Of a DNA stretch of 5,449 bases, positions 1-5,449 are shown one piece after another. The notes under the pieces were generated by a model. That model saw only the letters and a program-made list of their open reading frames with translations. It did not search any database and was not told where the DNA came from. Made by a program: the position numbers and the translations under genes. Source of the stretch: Verrucomicrobia bacterium TMED44 (GTDB lineage Bacteria; Verrucomicrobiota; Verrucomicrobiia; Opitutales; Seribacteraceae); contig NHCX01000101.1 in NCBI GenBank assembly GCA_002168015.1, positions 1 to 5,449 on the forward strand, read 5' to 3'. How positions within the stretch are numbered: the stretch's first letter is position 1; each line of letters opens with the position of its first letter.

Positions 1-675
1 AGAACTGCTACTTCCCGATGCTAGGGTGTAACCAGCCCCCCGTTCCCAGATTTCGATTCGTATTCGATTGCGATTCAGTACTTGTAGTAATTGCACATTA
101 GTGCGGTTAGGAAAGAGGCGATGGTTCTCGAGCTCAGGACCAAGCCGAAGGGCAAGCCCTTCTGAAATCTCATCGAGTGGAACAACACAGTGGGGGTTGC
201 CTATGGTGGCTGCATAATATTGGTAGGTTTGACCGTCGATAAGAATATCTTCCTTCAATACTTCGCGGGCATTTCCATCCACCTGTACTGGAATTACATC
301 GCTATGGAAGTTGACCTGTCCCATTTCCACCGCGATCGTTGACGAGTCAGTTGATACCTCGCAGGTAACCACTCCACCTAAAGTATTTACCGTAAAGGGA
401 TCGGTGCTTACTTTACCTTGATCCCGTAAATACCGGGCAAAAATTCGTAAACCATTCCCACTCTTTTCGGCCTCACTTCCATCAGGGTTAAGAATTTGGA
501 GTCCAAAGTCAGCATTTTCGGCCTTCATTGGACCCACTAAAATGCCATCTGATCCAAGGCCGAAATTACGGTGACAAATACGGATAATTTCCTTCTCATT
601 AAATGCTTTATCCTCTCCTTGCGGGTCATAGACTAGGTAATCATTACCTAGGGCATGGTATTTTTCGAATTTCAT
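1..675 (-). CDS. dapF: Diaminopimelate epimerase homologue (DapF family), 3' end cut by window edge; both catalytic Cys replaced by Ser
   Basis: DapF interconverts LL- and meso-diaminopimelate in the cytoplasm, supplying the precursor of lysine and of DAP-type peptidoglycan. The ATG at 673-675 opens 225 codons that run off the left edge; the family is usually about 270-280 residues, so roughly 50 are missing. Visible family motifs are HALGNDY (7-13), FGLGSDG (38-44), NPDGSEAEKSGNGLR (63-77), IGNPHCVVP (158-166), FPNRTNV (188-194) and WERGAGYTLASGSSSS (210-225). Residues that bind DAP in characterised DapF appear conserved: N11, N63, N160, N193, E211 and R212, plus H162. The two cysteines that form the acid-base pair in the Haemophilus enzyme (Cys73, Cys217) align with Ser72 (AGT, 460-462) and Ser220 (TCG, 16-18). 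The gene starts 18 bp after the DUF5069 gene with no clear Shine-Dalgarno, so co-transcription is likely. Membership of the DapF fold family is very secure. Actual epimerase activity is uncertain; a Ser-type DapF subfamily or a relative acting on another substrate are both possible. Confidence 0.9.
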   Translation of the reverse strand, partial: MKFEKYHALGNDYLVYDPQGEDKAFNEKEIIRICHRNFGLGSDGILVGPMKAENADFGLQILNPDGSEAEKSGNGLRIFARYLRDQGKVSTDPFTVNTLGGVVTCEVSTDSSTIAVEMGQVNFHSDVIPVQVDGNAREVLKEDILIDGQTYQYYAATIGNPHCVVPLDEISEGLALRLGPELENHRLFPNRTNVQLLQVLNRNRIRIEIWERGAGYTLASGSSSS

Positions 676-693
676 AGGATTTATCTTATTGGA

Positions 694-1218
694 TTAGGTT
701 AGTTTTGATCTGTTGACCACCCATTCGATGATTTTTTGATCATCACCTTTTGCCCGTCTTACTACGCTTAGGAATTCGGATGGATGAATTTTATTATGAT
801 GAAAGAAGTTTCGGTCTCCACCGCAACAGAACATAGTTTCCTTTGGAAGTTCCCCTTTTAATTTTGCTTTTGCTTTCGGAATAATTCTGGGAAGCCAGCG
901 AATTCCTTCCGCATCGGCATCCTTGGGGGGTAGCGTGGAAGAGTCGAGAAGGTCTTTTGATGGTACGCGTTTTTGGACTTCCCAAAAATAATCCCTTCTT
1001 TGCTCATGAATTAGAAGGAAGGTGGCTAAGTCTGGTTCACCTTCGCAGAGCCAATCCTCTGCGAAGTCAAAAATATCTATTTTGTTGATGCCTATTTCAG
1101 TGAGAAAAGGCAGAGCATCATCGATTGGAAAACTGTCCGGATTGCGATGTCCTTCTTCATACAGATTTACTGCTTTTTGCCAGATTTCGACTAGTTTTTG
1201 CTGATAGAAGTTTTTCAT
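694..1218 (-). CDS. DUF5069-family protein with extra helical N-terminal region, function unknown
   Basis: This is a 174-residue cytoplasmic protein with no signal peptide or membrane segment. I recognise the C-terminal part (about 105-170) as resembling DUF5069, from the pattern WLPRIIPKAKAKLKGELP (108-125), then CCGGDRNFF (131-139), IHPSEFL (144-150), and a closing GDDQKIIEWV (158-167). The N-terminal 90 residues look alpha-helical and contain DIFDFAEDWLCEGEPD (48-63) and RRDYFWEVQ (74-82); I assign them no function. Two adjacent cysteines (C131-C132) and several histidines (H140, H141, H145) could suggest metal or redox chemistry, but that is speculation. I chose the ATG at 1216-1218 over an in-frame TTG four codons upstream (1228-1230), because ATG is the stronger codon and the extra residues add nothing recognisable. 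It lies 44 bp after rnr and 18 bp before dapF, which suggests shared transcription. The family has no established biochemical role that I know of. The gene is real with high confidence; the DUF label is recalled from pattern, not searched. Confidence 0.85.
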   Translation of the reverse strand: MKNFYQQKLVEIWQKAVNLYEEGHRNPDSFPIDDALPFLTEIGINKIDIFDFAEDWLCEGEPDLATFLLIHEQRRDYFWEVQKRVPSKDLLDSSTLPPKDADAEGIRWLPRIIPKAKAKLKGELPKETMFCCGGDRNFFHHNKIHPSEFLSVVRRAKGDDQKIIEWVVNRSKLT

Positions 1219-1222
1219 AAAG

Positions 1223-1245
1223 CACACCAATTTGGACGAGGTGTG
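1223..1245 (-). other. Small inverted repeat just upstream of the DUF5069 start codon
   Basis: A perfect 6-bp inverted repeat (CACACC at 1223-1228, GGTGTG at 1240-1245) encloses an 11-base loop and ends four bases before the ATG at 1216-1218, in the spacer after rnr. In the transcript it could form a small hairpin next to the start codon. It has no following U-tract, so it does not look like an intrinsic terminator. Six base pairs can easily arise by chance, so a regulatory role is only a suggestion. Confidence 0.25.
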
Positions 1246-1262
1246 GATGATGGCAAGCCTCT

Positions 1263-3260
1263 TTACCCCATTCTAAAGTCCAACTGCTTGTCGGATGGAA
1301 AAACCTTATCTATCACCACATTAATTTCCTGTCCTAGCTTGAGCCGATTTCTGGGGTTTTTTCCGACCAGCGCAGTCCCGCTTGAAGAGAGCCGATATCG
1401 CAGTTCCCGTGGGAGGGTTCTTACAGGAACAAATCCTCGGGCGAGGGTATCTTTAAGTTCGATAAAAAACCCTCTTCTTGTAATTTCAGTTATGACTGCT
1501 TTGTGTCTTACAGGTGGACGTTTTCCGATCTCTCCTTTGTATAAAAGAAGGAGTTTATCTTTAATCGATTCACGCTCAGCATCCACACTATTTCTCTCTG
1601 TTGTCGAGAGGTGTTTGGATAAACTTTCAAATTTATCAGGAGCGGCCTTTTTATTCTTTATTTTTCGGACATAATTTTCGACGACCCGATGAACCACCAG
1701 ATCGGAATACCTGCGGATAGGGGAAGTGAAGTGTAAATAGTCCACTTTTGCCAAGCCGTAATGACCGTCTGGAGTATGGCGGTAGCACGCTTGCTTTAGA
1801 CTACGAAGAAATTTTATGCGAAGGACCTGACTGATTGGATGTTTATTAATTCCAACCAATGCCTTCGTTACTTCTTTTCTGGAAGTAAGCTCACCGCATG
1901 AGATTCCGAAAAGTTGTAAGAAATACCTGAGTTCCTCGAGATTGCTCTCGTCTGGATCCGGGTGAACTCTGAAAATTCCCGGTAAATTCTTTTTCTTTAG
2001 TTCCTTGGCAATGGTTTCATTCGCCAAAAGCATAAGTTCTTCAACCAATTGATGACTTTCATCGTTTTCTGAATGCAGAATTTCTTCAGGCTCCCCTTGA
2101 TCATCGACCAGAATTTTAATATCTCCTGAATCCAAATTGAGTGCCCCATTTTCAAATCGGGATTCACGAAGTTGGGATGCAAATTCCCAAAGTTTTCGAA
2201 TCGAGCTTCCAATGGTGCTTAAAAATTCATCGTCTAATGATTGTAAAGATTTTCCGGGATTGCCCGAATATCGGCTGGCAGGGGGTTTGGCCGCCTTTAT
2301 TTCTTCGATACTTTTTGATTTAAGAAAAAGTATAGCCTGTTCATAAGTGAGCCGTTTATCACTTTTGATAACGCTTTCAATAATTTCGGTTTTTAAAATT
2401 CTTCCGTTTTTAGCAAACTGAAAAAGGACACACTTAGTCAGTCTTTCTTCCCCCTCTACGAGACTACAAATCCCACTTGATAACCTATGCGGAAGCATCG
2501 GAACGACTTCACCCACCAAGTAAGTTGAGTTTCCACGTTTTTTAGCCTCCCGATCTATTGAGGTGCCTTCTCTTACATAATGCGAAACATCTGCGATATG
2601 AACACCCACTTCCCATGTGTCATCAGCCAGCTGTTTTAAAGACAGGGCATCATCAAAATCCCGAGCATCCAAAGGGTCGATTGTTACTGTGAAAACCTTT
2701 CGATAATCCACTCTATTTTTTAAATCTTCCTTAGACACTGATGCAGCGACTGCGTCAGCTTCTTCTTCTACTTTAGCAGGAAATTTTGAAGACAATCCAA
2801 ACTTGGCTAAAATCCCGAGATGATCAGTCGTGGCTTCACCTCCAGGGCCCAGTACTCGCAGGATTTTACAGGTTGGGATCCTCGCGGGAGGATCCCATCG
2901 TACAAACTGGGCCACCACTTTGTCTTCTGGGTTTCCCTTGCGAACATCACCCAGAATTTTGAAAGGGATAAAAAGGCGTGAATTTTCTGCATTTACTAAA
3001 AATCGCCCTAAATCTTTTCTTAGGTAACCAAGGAACTCAGTGGTATTTCTCCGGACTATCTTCCTGACTTCGTACCTCGATTTTTGTTCTTTGGTTTTCT
3101 TCTTTCTACGATCAAATTTCTTTTTCTTTGGGGGAAGAGGGCGCAACTCAACCAAGTCACCATGCAAGGCTGTAGAAGAAGCCCCCTTAGCTAAAGATAT
3201 GGGCTCTGCACTTGATGAGTCTAAAAAAACTTTAGCCCTACCTTGCTTGCCAAACCGCAA
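1263..3260 (-). CDS. rnr: Ribonuclease R (RNase II/RNB superfamily 3'-5' exoribonuclease), non-ATG start
   Basis: RNase R degrades structured RNA processively from the 3' end and acts in mRNA and rRNA quality control in the cytoplasm. Numbered from the TTG at 3258-3260 (665 residues): a first cold-shock/OB segment (about 1-42) with LHGDLVELR; a lysine-rich linker (44-60); a second cold-shock domain (about 74-135); the RNB catalytic domain (about 187-528); and a C-terminal S1 domain (about 583-664). The RNB signature TIDPLDARDFDDALS (193-207) supplies the metal-binding aspartates D195, D201, D203 and D204, matching E. coli D272/D278/D280/D281. VPMLPHRLSSGICSL (253-267), GHYGLA (499-504) and HFTSPIRRYSDLVVHR (510-525) are also intact. 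It is shorter than E. coli RNase R (about 813), lacking the N-terminal helix-turn-helix region and the lysine-rich C-terminal tail. The frame stays open upstream to a stop at 3315-3317 without any ATG, GTG or CTG. Family-like residues (KFVGT) precede the TTG, so an ATA at 3285-3287 (reading I/M-SKSKFVGTLRF) is an alternative start. Function call is very secure; the start is not. Confidence 0.95.
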   Translation of the reverse strand: MRFGKQGRAKVFLDSSSAEPISLAKGASSTALHGDLVELRPLPPKKKKFDRRKKKTKEQKSRYEVRKIVRRNTTEFLGYLRKDLGRFLVNAENSRLFIPFKILGDVRKGNPEDKVVAQFVRWDPPARIPTCKILRVLGPGGEATTDHLGILAKFGLSSKFPAKVEEEADAVAASVSKEDLKNRVDYRKVFTVTIDPLDARDFDDALSLKQLADDTWEVGVHIADVSHYVREGTSIDREAKKRGNSTYLVGEVVPMLPHRLSSGICSLVEGEERLTKCVLFQFAKNGRILKTEIIESVIKSDKRLTYEQAILFLKSKSIEEIKAAKPPASRYSGNPGKSLQSLDDEFLSTIGSSIRKLWEFASQLRESRFENGALNLDSGDIKILVDDQGEPEEILHSENDESHQLVEELMLLANETIAKELKKKNLPGIFRVHPDPDESNLEELRYFLQLFGISCGELTSRKEVTKALVGINKHPISQVLRIKFLRSLKQACYRHTPDGHYGLAKVDYLHFTSPIRRYSDLVVHRVVENYVRKIKNKKAAPDKFESLSKHLSTTERNSVDAERESIKDKLLLLYKGEIGKRPPVRHKAVITEITRRGFFIELKDTLARGFVPVRTLPRELRYRLSSSGTALVGKNPRNRLKLGQEINVVIDKVFPSDKQLDFRMG
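2874..2897 (-). other. Strong 9-bp hairpin inside rnr
   Basis: A perfect inverted repeat, TGGGATCCT (2874-2882) and AGGATCCCA (2889-2897), surrounds a six-base loop. It lies within the rnr coding sequence at the codons for RWDPPARIPT (residues about 121-130), close to the end of the second cold-shock domain. The stem is fairly GC-rich and should be stable in the mRNA. No U-tract follows in the direction of transcription. Whether it has a role (for example as an RNase site or a pause) cannot be told from sequence alone; coding constraint plus chance is a fair alternative. Confidence 0.4.
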
Positions 3261-3306
3261 GGTGCCTACGAATTTGCTTTTACTTATATCGGTAAGAGAA
3301 CTGGAA

Positions 3307-4044
3307 TTAGTCGTCTATTTTGACAACTTTCCAATCCTCGGGCAATGCTTGCACGGGGTCAGCGGTTTTTTCTATCTGGGCTTCATCGTCATCATCTTCC
3401 TTGGAAGCGACATTAAATACGCCTTCTTCATCAGCACCTTTGGTATCTTCGTAAAATTCAACTTTTCCATTCGAGAAGAGAATATGTCCGCCGTCACCGC
3501 TCCATGGCGAATCTGGATCCCAACTACCTTCTTCTCCCTCGTGTCCGCGAGTCCACATAATAGGAAATGGTCCGCTGCGTAGATTTTGTTCAAGTTTGGG
3601 ATTGGCATCATCTCCGGGAAGGGCAATAGACCAAGCCATTGCCTTTTTCTGATCGTCATCTAAATCTCCTACATCGGTGGGAATCTGGGTGGGCAGTCCA
3701 GGTCCGTCTTCATCTTCCACCAAAGCAAGAGCTTTATCATCTTCATCAATATACCAAAGACCGGGTTCAGGATTCCGAGTCTTTGAACGAAACCAGGTTG
3801 CAAATCCTGCAGGACTTTCTTCGTCTAACACATCACCTTTTGGAAACTTAACCTGCCCTTTATATTTCTGTACAAGGCTCTTATGGATTGTTTTCAAGGA
3901 ATCTTCTTCGGCTAATTGACCTGCCGCTCCAAAGATTCCCCCAAACGAGGAAATCGCAATACCGGCCAAAATTCCGATAATTGTGATGACAACGAGAAGT
4001 TCGATCAGTGTGAAACCTTTTTTTCGATCCTGAGATTTTTTCAT
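3307..4044 (-). CDS. Type IV prepilin/type II secretion-like pseudopilin with acidic C-terminal domain
   Basis: This 245-residue protein begins MKKSQDRKKG|FTLIELLVV, a classic class III signal: a short basic leader, Gly10 before the prepilin-peptidase cut, Phe11 as the N-methylated residue of the mature protein, and Glu15 as the conserved Glu5. A hydrophobic helix follows (about 11-41) that anchors it in the inner membrane before assembly. The rest is predicted periplasmic or extracellular and rich in Asp/Glu, with acidic runs at 99-113, 127-131 and 216-221. The segment GDGGHILFSNGKVEFYED (183-200) resembles the C-terminal motif (H-x-DG type) of the large pseudopilin-like families of Verrucomicrobia, Planctomycetes and Lentisphaerae. 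I chose the ATG at 4042-4044 because it gives the right leader length; the open frame extends to a TTG inside glyA (4108-4110), which would add an unlikely 22 residues. It sits 38 bp after glyA and just before rnr, with no secretion-machinery genes beside it. Role could be pseudopilus, minor pilin or orphan surface protein; the exact one is unknown. Confidence 0.9.
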   Translation of the reverse strand: MKKSQDRKKGFTLIELLVVITIIGILAGIAISSFGGIFGAAGQLAEEDSLKTIHKSLVQKYKGQVKFPKGDVLDEESPAGFATWFRSKTRNPEPGLWYIDEDDKALALVEDEDGPGLPTQIPTDVGDLDDDQKKAMAWSIALPGDDANPKLEQNLRSGPFPIMWTRGHEGEEGSWDPDSPWSGDGGHILFSNGKVEFYEDTKGADEEGVFNVASKEDDDDEAQIEKTADPVQALPEDWKVVKIDD

Positions 4045-4082
4045 AGAGAATTTAATTTTAAAATATTTTGAATATGTAAAAG
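4045..4082 (-). promoter_or_regulatory. AT-rich spacer between glyA and the pseudopilin gene, possible weak promoter
   Basis: These 38 bases are almost all A/T and include a perfect 10-bp palindrome (AAAATATTTT, 4060-4069). A TTTACA element (4075-4080) could serve as a -35, but the candidate -10 hexamers are either too close (TAAAAT at 4055-4060, 14-bp spacing) or weak. There is no Shine-Dalgarno before the ATG and no terminator hairpin. The base composition differs sharply from the flanking genes, which would fit a promoter or an unstructured ribosome-entry region; I cannot decide between them. Confidence 0.2.
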
Positions 4083-5372
4083 TTAATAAGGTAATGGAAA
4101 TTGGGCACAAAGGGCAAGTGCCTTCTCTTTGGCTTCCGACAAAGATGATTCGTTATCAATATCAGAGAGAACACTGGAAATAATCGATGCAATTTCAATC
4201 ATGGAATTTTCTTTCATTCCACGGGATGTCACCGCTGGGGTGCCAATCCTAAGTCCGCTAGTCTGGAAAGGACTTCGGGTTTCGCCCGGGACTGTGTTAC
4301 GATTGAGGGTAACATTGGCCTTTTCTAAGGCAAGTTGGCCTTGCTTTCCGGTGAGATCAGGATGGGAAGGCCTCAGATCCATCAGCATAAGGTGGTTGTC
4401 ACTTCCTCCGCTTACCAAGTGAAAGCCCTTGGAAACTAGAGACTCAGCCAGACAGCTAGCGTTTTCTTTGACCTGCCTTTGATAATCCTTGAAGGAATTT
4501 TTGGCCGCTTCGCCAAAACAGACCGCTTTGGCCGCAATCACATGCATTAGAGGCCCACCTTGGTTTCCCGGGAAAACGGCTGAATCAATCGCTTTTCCAT
4601 ATTCTTCTTTGCAAAGAATTAAACCACCCCTCGGGCCTCGTAGAGTTTTGTGAGTGGTGGTGGTTACAAAGTCAGCGTGCGGAACAGGGGAGGGGTGCAA
4701 GCCCGCAGCAACAAGTCCGGCAATGTGTGCGATATCGGCAAGGAGAAGAGCACCATTTGCTTTGGCAATGGCTCCCATACGCTCGAAATCAATGGTTCTG
4801 GGATAAGCGGATGCCCCAACGGTTATCAATTTTGGTTTTTCGGTTTCGGCAAGTCTTTCGATTTCATCATAATCGATGTAACCAGTTTCTGGGTTTACAC
4901 CGTAATTTACAACATTGTAGAGCATACCACTGCAATTTTTTGGATGTCCATGGGTTAAGTGGCCACCATCCTGCAGACTCATCGTCAAAATTTTGTCGCC
5001 CGGTTGAAGCATGGCAAAATAAACCGCCGTATTTGCCTGACTGCCTGAGTGGGGTTGCACATTTGCATAGTCTGCCCCGAAAAGAGACTTAGCCCGTTCG
5101 ATTGCCAGATTTTCTGCTACATCAACATGTTCACATCCACCATAGTAGCGTTTAGCTGGATACCCCTCGGCATATTTGTTGGTTAATACACTGCCTGTGG
5201 TTTCAATGATAGCCGGAAGGGTAAAATTTTCCGAGGCGATCAATTCAATGTGGGTATTCTGTCTCTGTTTCTCGTCCTCAAGGACGGCATAGATGTCGGG
5301 ATCGATCTCAGCAAGGGGTCGATCGTCCAAGGCTTTGGTAAGAGAAGGTTCGGCTACAGCAGTAATACTCAT
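4083..5372 (-). CDS. glyA: Serine hydroxymethyltransferase
   Basis: GlyA is the cytoplasmic PLP enzyme that converts serine and tetrahydrofolate to glycine and 5,10-methylene-tetrahydrofolate, feeding one-carbon metabolism, purines and thymidylate. The 429-residue product is close to the usual bacterial length (about 415-430), with a slightly long N-terminus of about 12 residues. Visible hallmarks are [10 protein letters not shown] (41-50), [15 protein letters not shown] (65-79), QPHSGSQAN (106-114), DGGHLTHG (135-142, with the PLP-stacking His138), [11 protein letters not shown] (186-196), [10 protein letters not shown] (211-220, Asp213 contacting the PLP ring nitrogen), [14 protein letters not shown] (237-250, catalytic Schiff-base Lys242) and SGLRIGTPA (372-380, Arg375 for the substrate carboxylate). 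No key residue is missing. The ATG at 5370-5372 lies 20 bp after the stop of an upstream gene. There is no room for a glycine riboswitch in that gap. The identification is essentially certain. Confidence 0.98.
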   Translation of the reverse strand: MSITAVAEPSLTKALDDRPLAEIDPDIYAVLEDEKQRQNTHIELIASENFTLPAIIETTGSVLTNKYAEGYPAKRYYGGCEHVDVAENLAIERAKSLFGADYANVQPHSGSQANTAVYFAMLQPGDKILTMSLQDGGHLTHGHPKNCSGMLYNVVNYGVNPETGYIDYDEIERLAETEKPKLITVGASAYPRTIDFERMGAIAKANGALLLADIAHIAGLVAAGLHPSPVPHADFVTTTTHKTLRGPRGGLILCKEEYGKAIDSAVFPGNQGGPLMHVIAAKAVCFGEAAKNSFKDYQRQVKENASCLAESLVSKGFHLVSGGSDNHLMLMDLRPSHPDLTGKQGQLALEKANVTLNRNTVPGETRSPFQTSGLRIGTPAVTSRGMKENSMIEIASIISSVLSDIDNESSLSEAKEKALALCAQFPLPY

Positions 5373-5380
5373 GGATAATT

Positions 5381-5409
5381 ATAATAAAAAGTTTAGAGGT
5401 TTTTCTCAA
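5381..5409 (-). promoter_or_regulatory. Candidate sigma-70-like promoter for glyA, near-leaderless
   Basis: Read on the minus strand, TTGAGA (5404-5409) and TATTAT (5381-5386) are separated by exactly 17 bp, a good sigma-70 spacing; an overlapping TATAAT occurs at 5378-5383 but with 20-bp spacing. If used, transcription would start within a few bases of the glyA ATG (5370-5372), giving an almost leaderless mRNA. The -35 element lies within the last codons of the preceding gene. The sequence is AT-rich, so a chance match is possible. Confidence 0.3.
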
Positions 5410-5449
5410 CCCATTTTAACAGGGAAGGGATGGACTCCTTCATATTTTC
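5393..5449 (-). CDS. C-terminal end of an upstream gene, product not identifiable (partial)
   Basis: The right edge of the window reads as 18 open codons followed by TAA (5393-5395) on the minus strand, giving ENMKESIPSLLKWVEKNL. The amphipathic, lysine-rich character with a terminal KWVEKNL looks like the C-terminal helix of a real soluble protein. A second frame is open for a slightly shorter distance (ending TGA), but its peptide looks less natural. The stop lies 20 bp before the glyA ATG on the same strand, as expected in an operon. Too little is present to name the product. Confidence 0.5.
   Translation of the reverse strand, partial: ENMKESIPSLLKWVEKNL

Noticed and set aside
45..80. 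Repeated AATCG-like units in dapF
   Set aside because: The repeats are imperfect, five to six bases long, and simply encode an Asn/Arg/Ile-rich beta strand (NRNRIRIEI); no sign of a functional repeat.
1..675. dapF as a pseudogene because both catalytic cysteines are missing
   Set aside because: The frame is open throughout the visible 225 codons, other active-site residues are retained, and both cysteine positions changed to the chemically closest residue, which is unlike random decay.
1219..1262. Intrinsic terminator after rnr
   Set aside because: The only hairpin there has six base pairs and no U-tract, and the next gene follows at once on the same strand.
1198..1674. 158-codon open frame on the plus strand
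   Set aside because: Antisense to the S1 domain of rnr, which is clearly coding; the peptide has no recognisable motif.
3040..3582. 180-codon open frame on the plus strand
   Set aside because: It spans the 5' end of rnr and the 3' end of the pseudopilin gene on the opposite strand; its Phe/Leu-rich peptide is the mirror of the lysine-rich rnr segment and matches no family.
4045..4110. Longer N-terminus for the pseudopilin from a TTG at 4108-4110
   Set aside because: It would overlap the end of glyA and put 22 extra residues before a leader that is already the correct length from the ATG at 4042-4044.
4650..5092. Two overlapping plus-strand open frames of 102 and 121 codons
   Set aside because: Both are antisense to the strongly conserved core of glyA and encode nothing recognisable.
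5373..5392. Glycine riboswitch or other leader element upstream of glyA
   Set aside because: The gap to the upstream stop codon is only 20 bp, too short for any riboswitch.

Overview
All supported genes lie on the minus strand, so the window reads right to left as one compact gene block: [tail of an unidentified gene] – glyA – type IV/type II-like pseudopilin – rnr – DUF5069-family protein – dapF (cut by the left edge). Intergenic gaps are about 18–46 bp. There is no gene-free stretch over 300 bp, and I see no RNA gene, insertion sequence, CRISPR array or convincing intrinsic terminator.

Organism (inference): GC content looks moderate, somewhat below 50%. Three things together suggest the PVC group, most likely a marine or aquatic Verrucomicrobiota (Opitutae/Puniceicoccales-like): a G-type prepilin protein with a GGH...NG.VEF C-terminal motif, a DUF5069 protein, and the lack of recognisable Shine-Dalgarno sequences in front of every gene. 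No 16S gene or other definitive marker is present.

Region by region. 5393–5449 holds the last 18 codons of an upstream gene. 4083–5372 is serine hydroxymethyltransferase (glyA), complete with all key PLP residues. 3307–4044 is a prepilin with a textbook N-terminal cleavage/methylation motif and a very acidic C-terminal half. 1263–3260 (or from 3287) is an RNase R/RNase II-family 3'-5' exoribonuclease. It has an intact catalytic centre but no N-terminal helix-turn-helix domain, and its start codon must be non-ATG (TTG or, less usually, ATA). 694–1218 is a DUF5069 protein with an extra helical N-terminal region. 1–675 is the first 225 codons of a diaminopimelate epimerase homologue.

How the genes relate: this is mainly a housekeeping cluster (one-carbon metabolism, RNA turnover, lysine/peptidoglycan precursor synthesis) with a pseudopilin inserted, probably co-transcribed at least in part. 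The most notable point is that the DapF homologue has serine at both positions where classical DapF carries its two catalytic cysteines, while the other substrate-binding residues are kept. I do not see a defence system, mobile element or multi-gene system of unknown function here.
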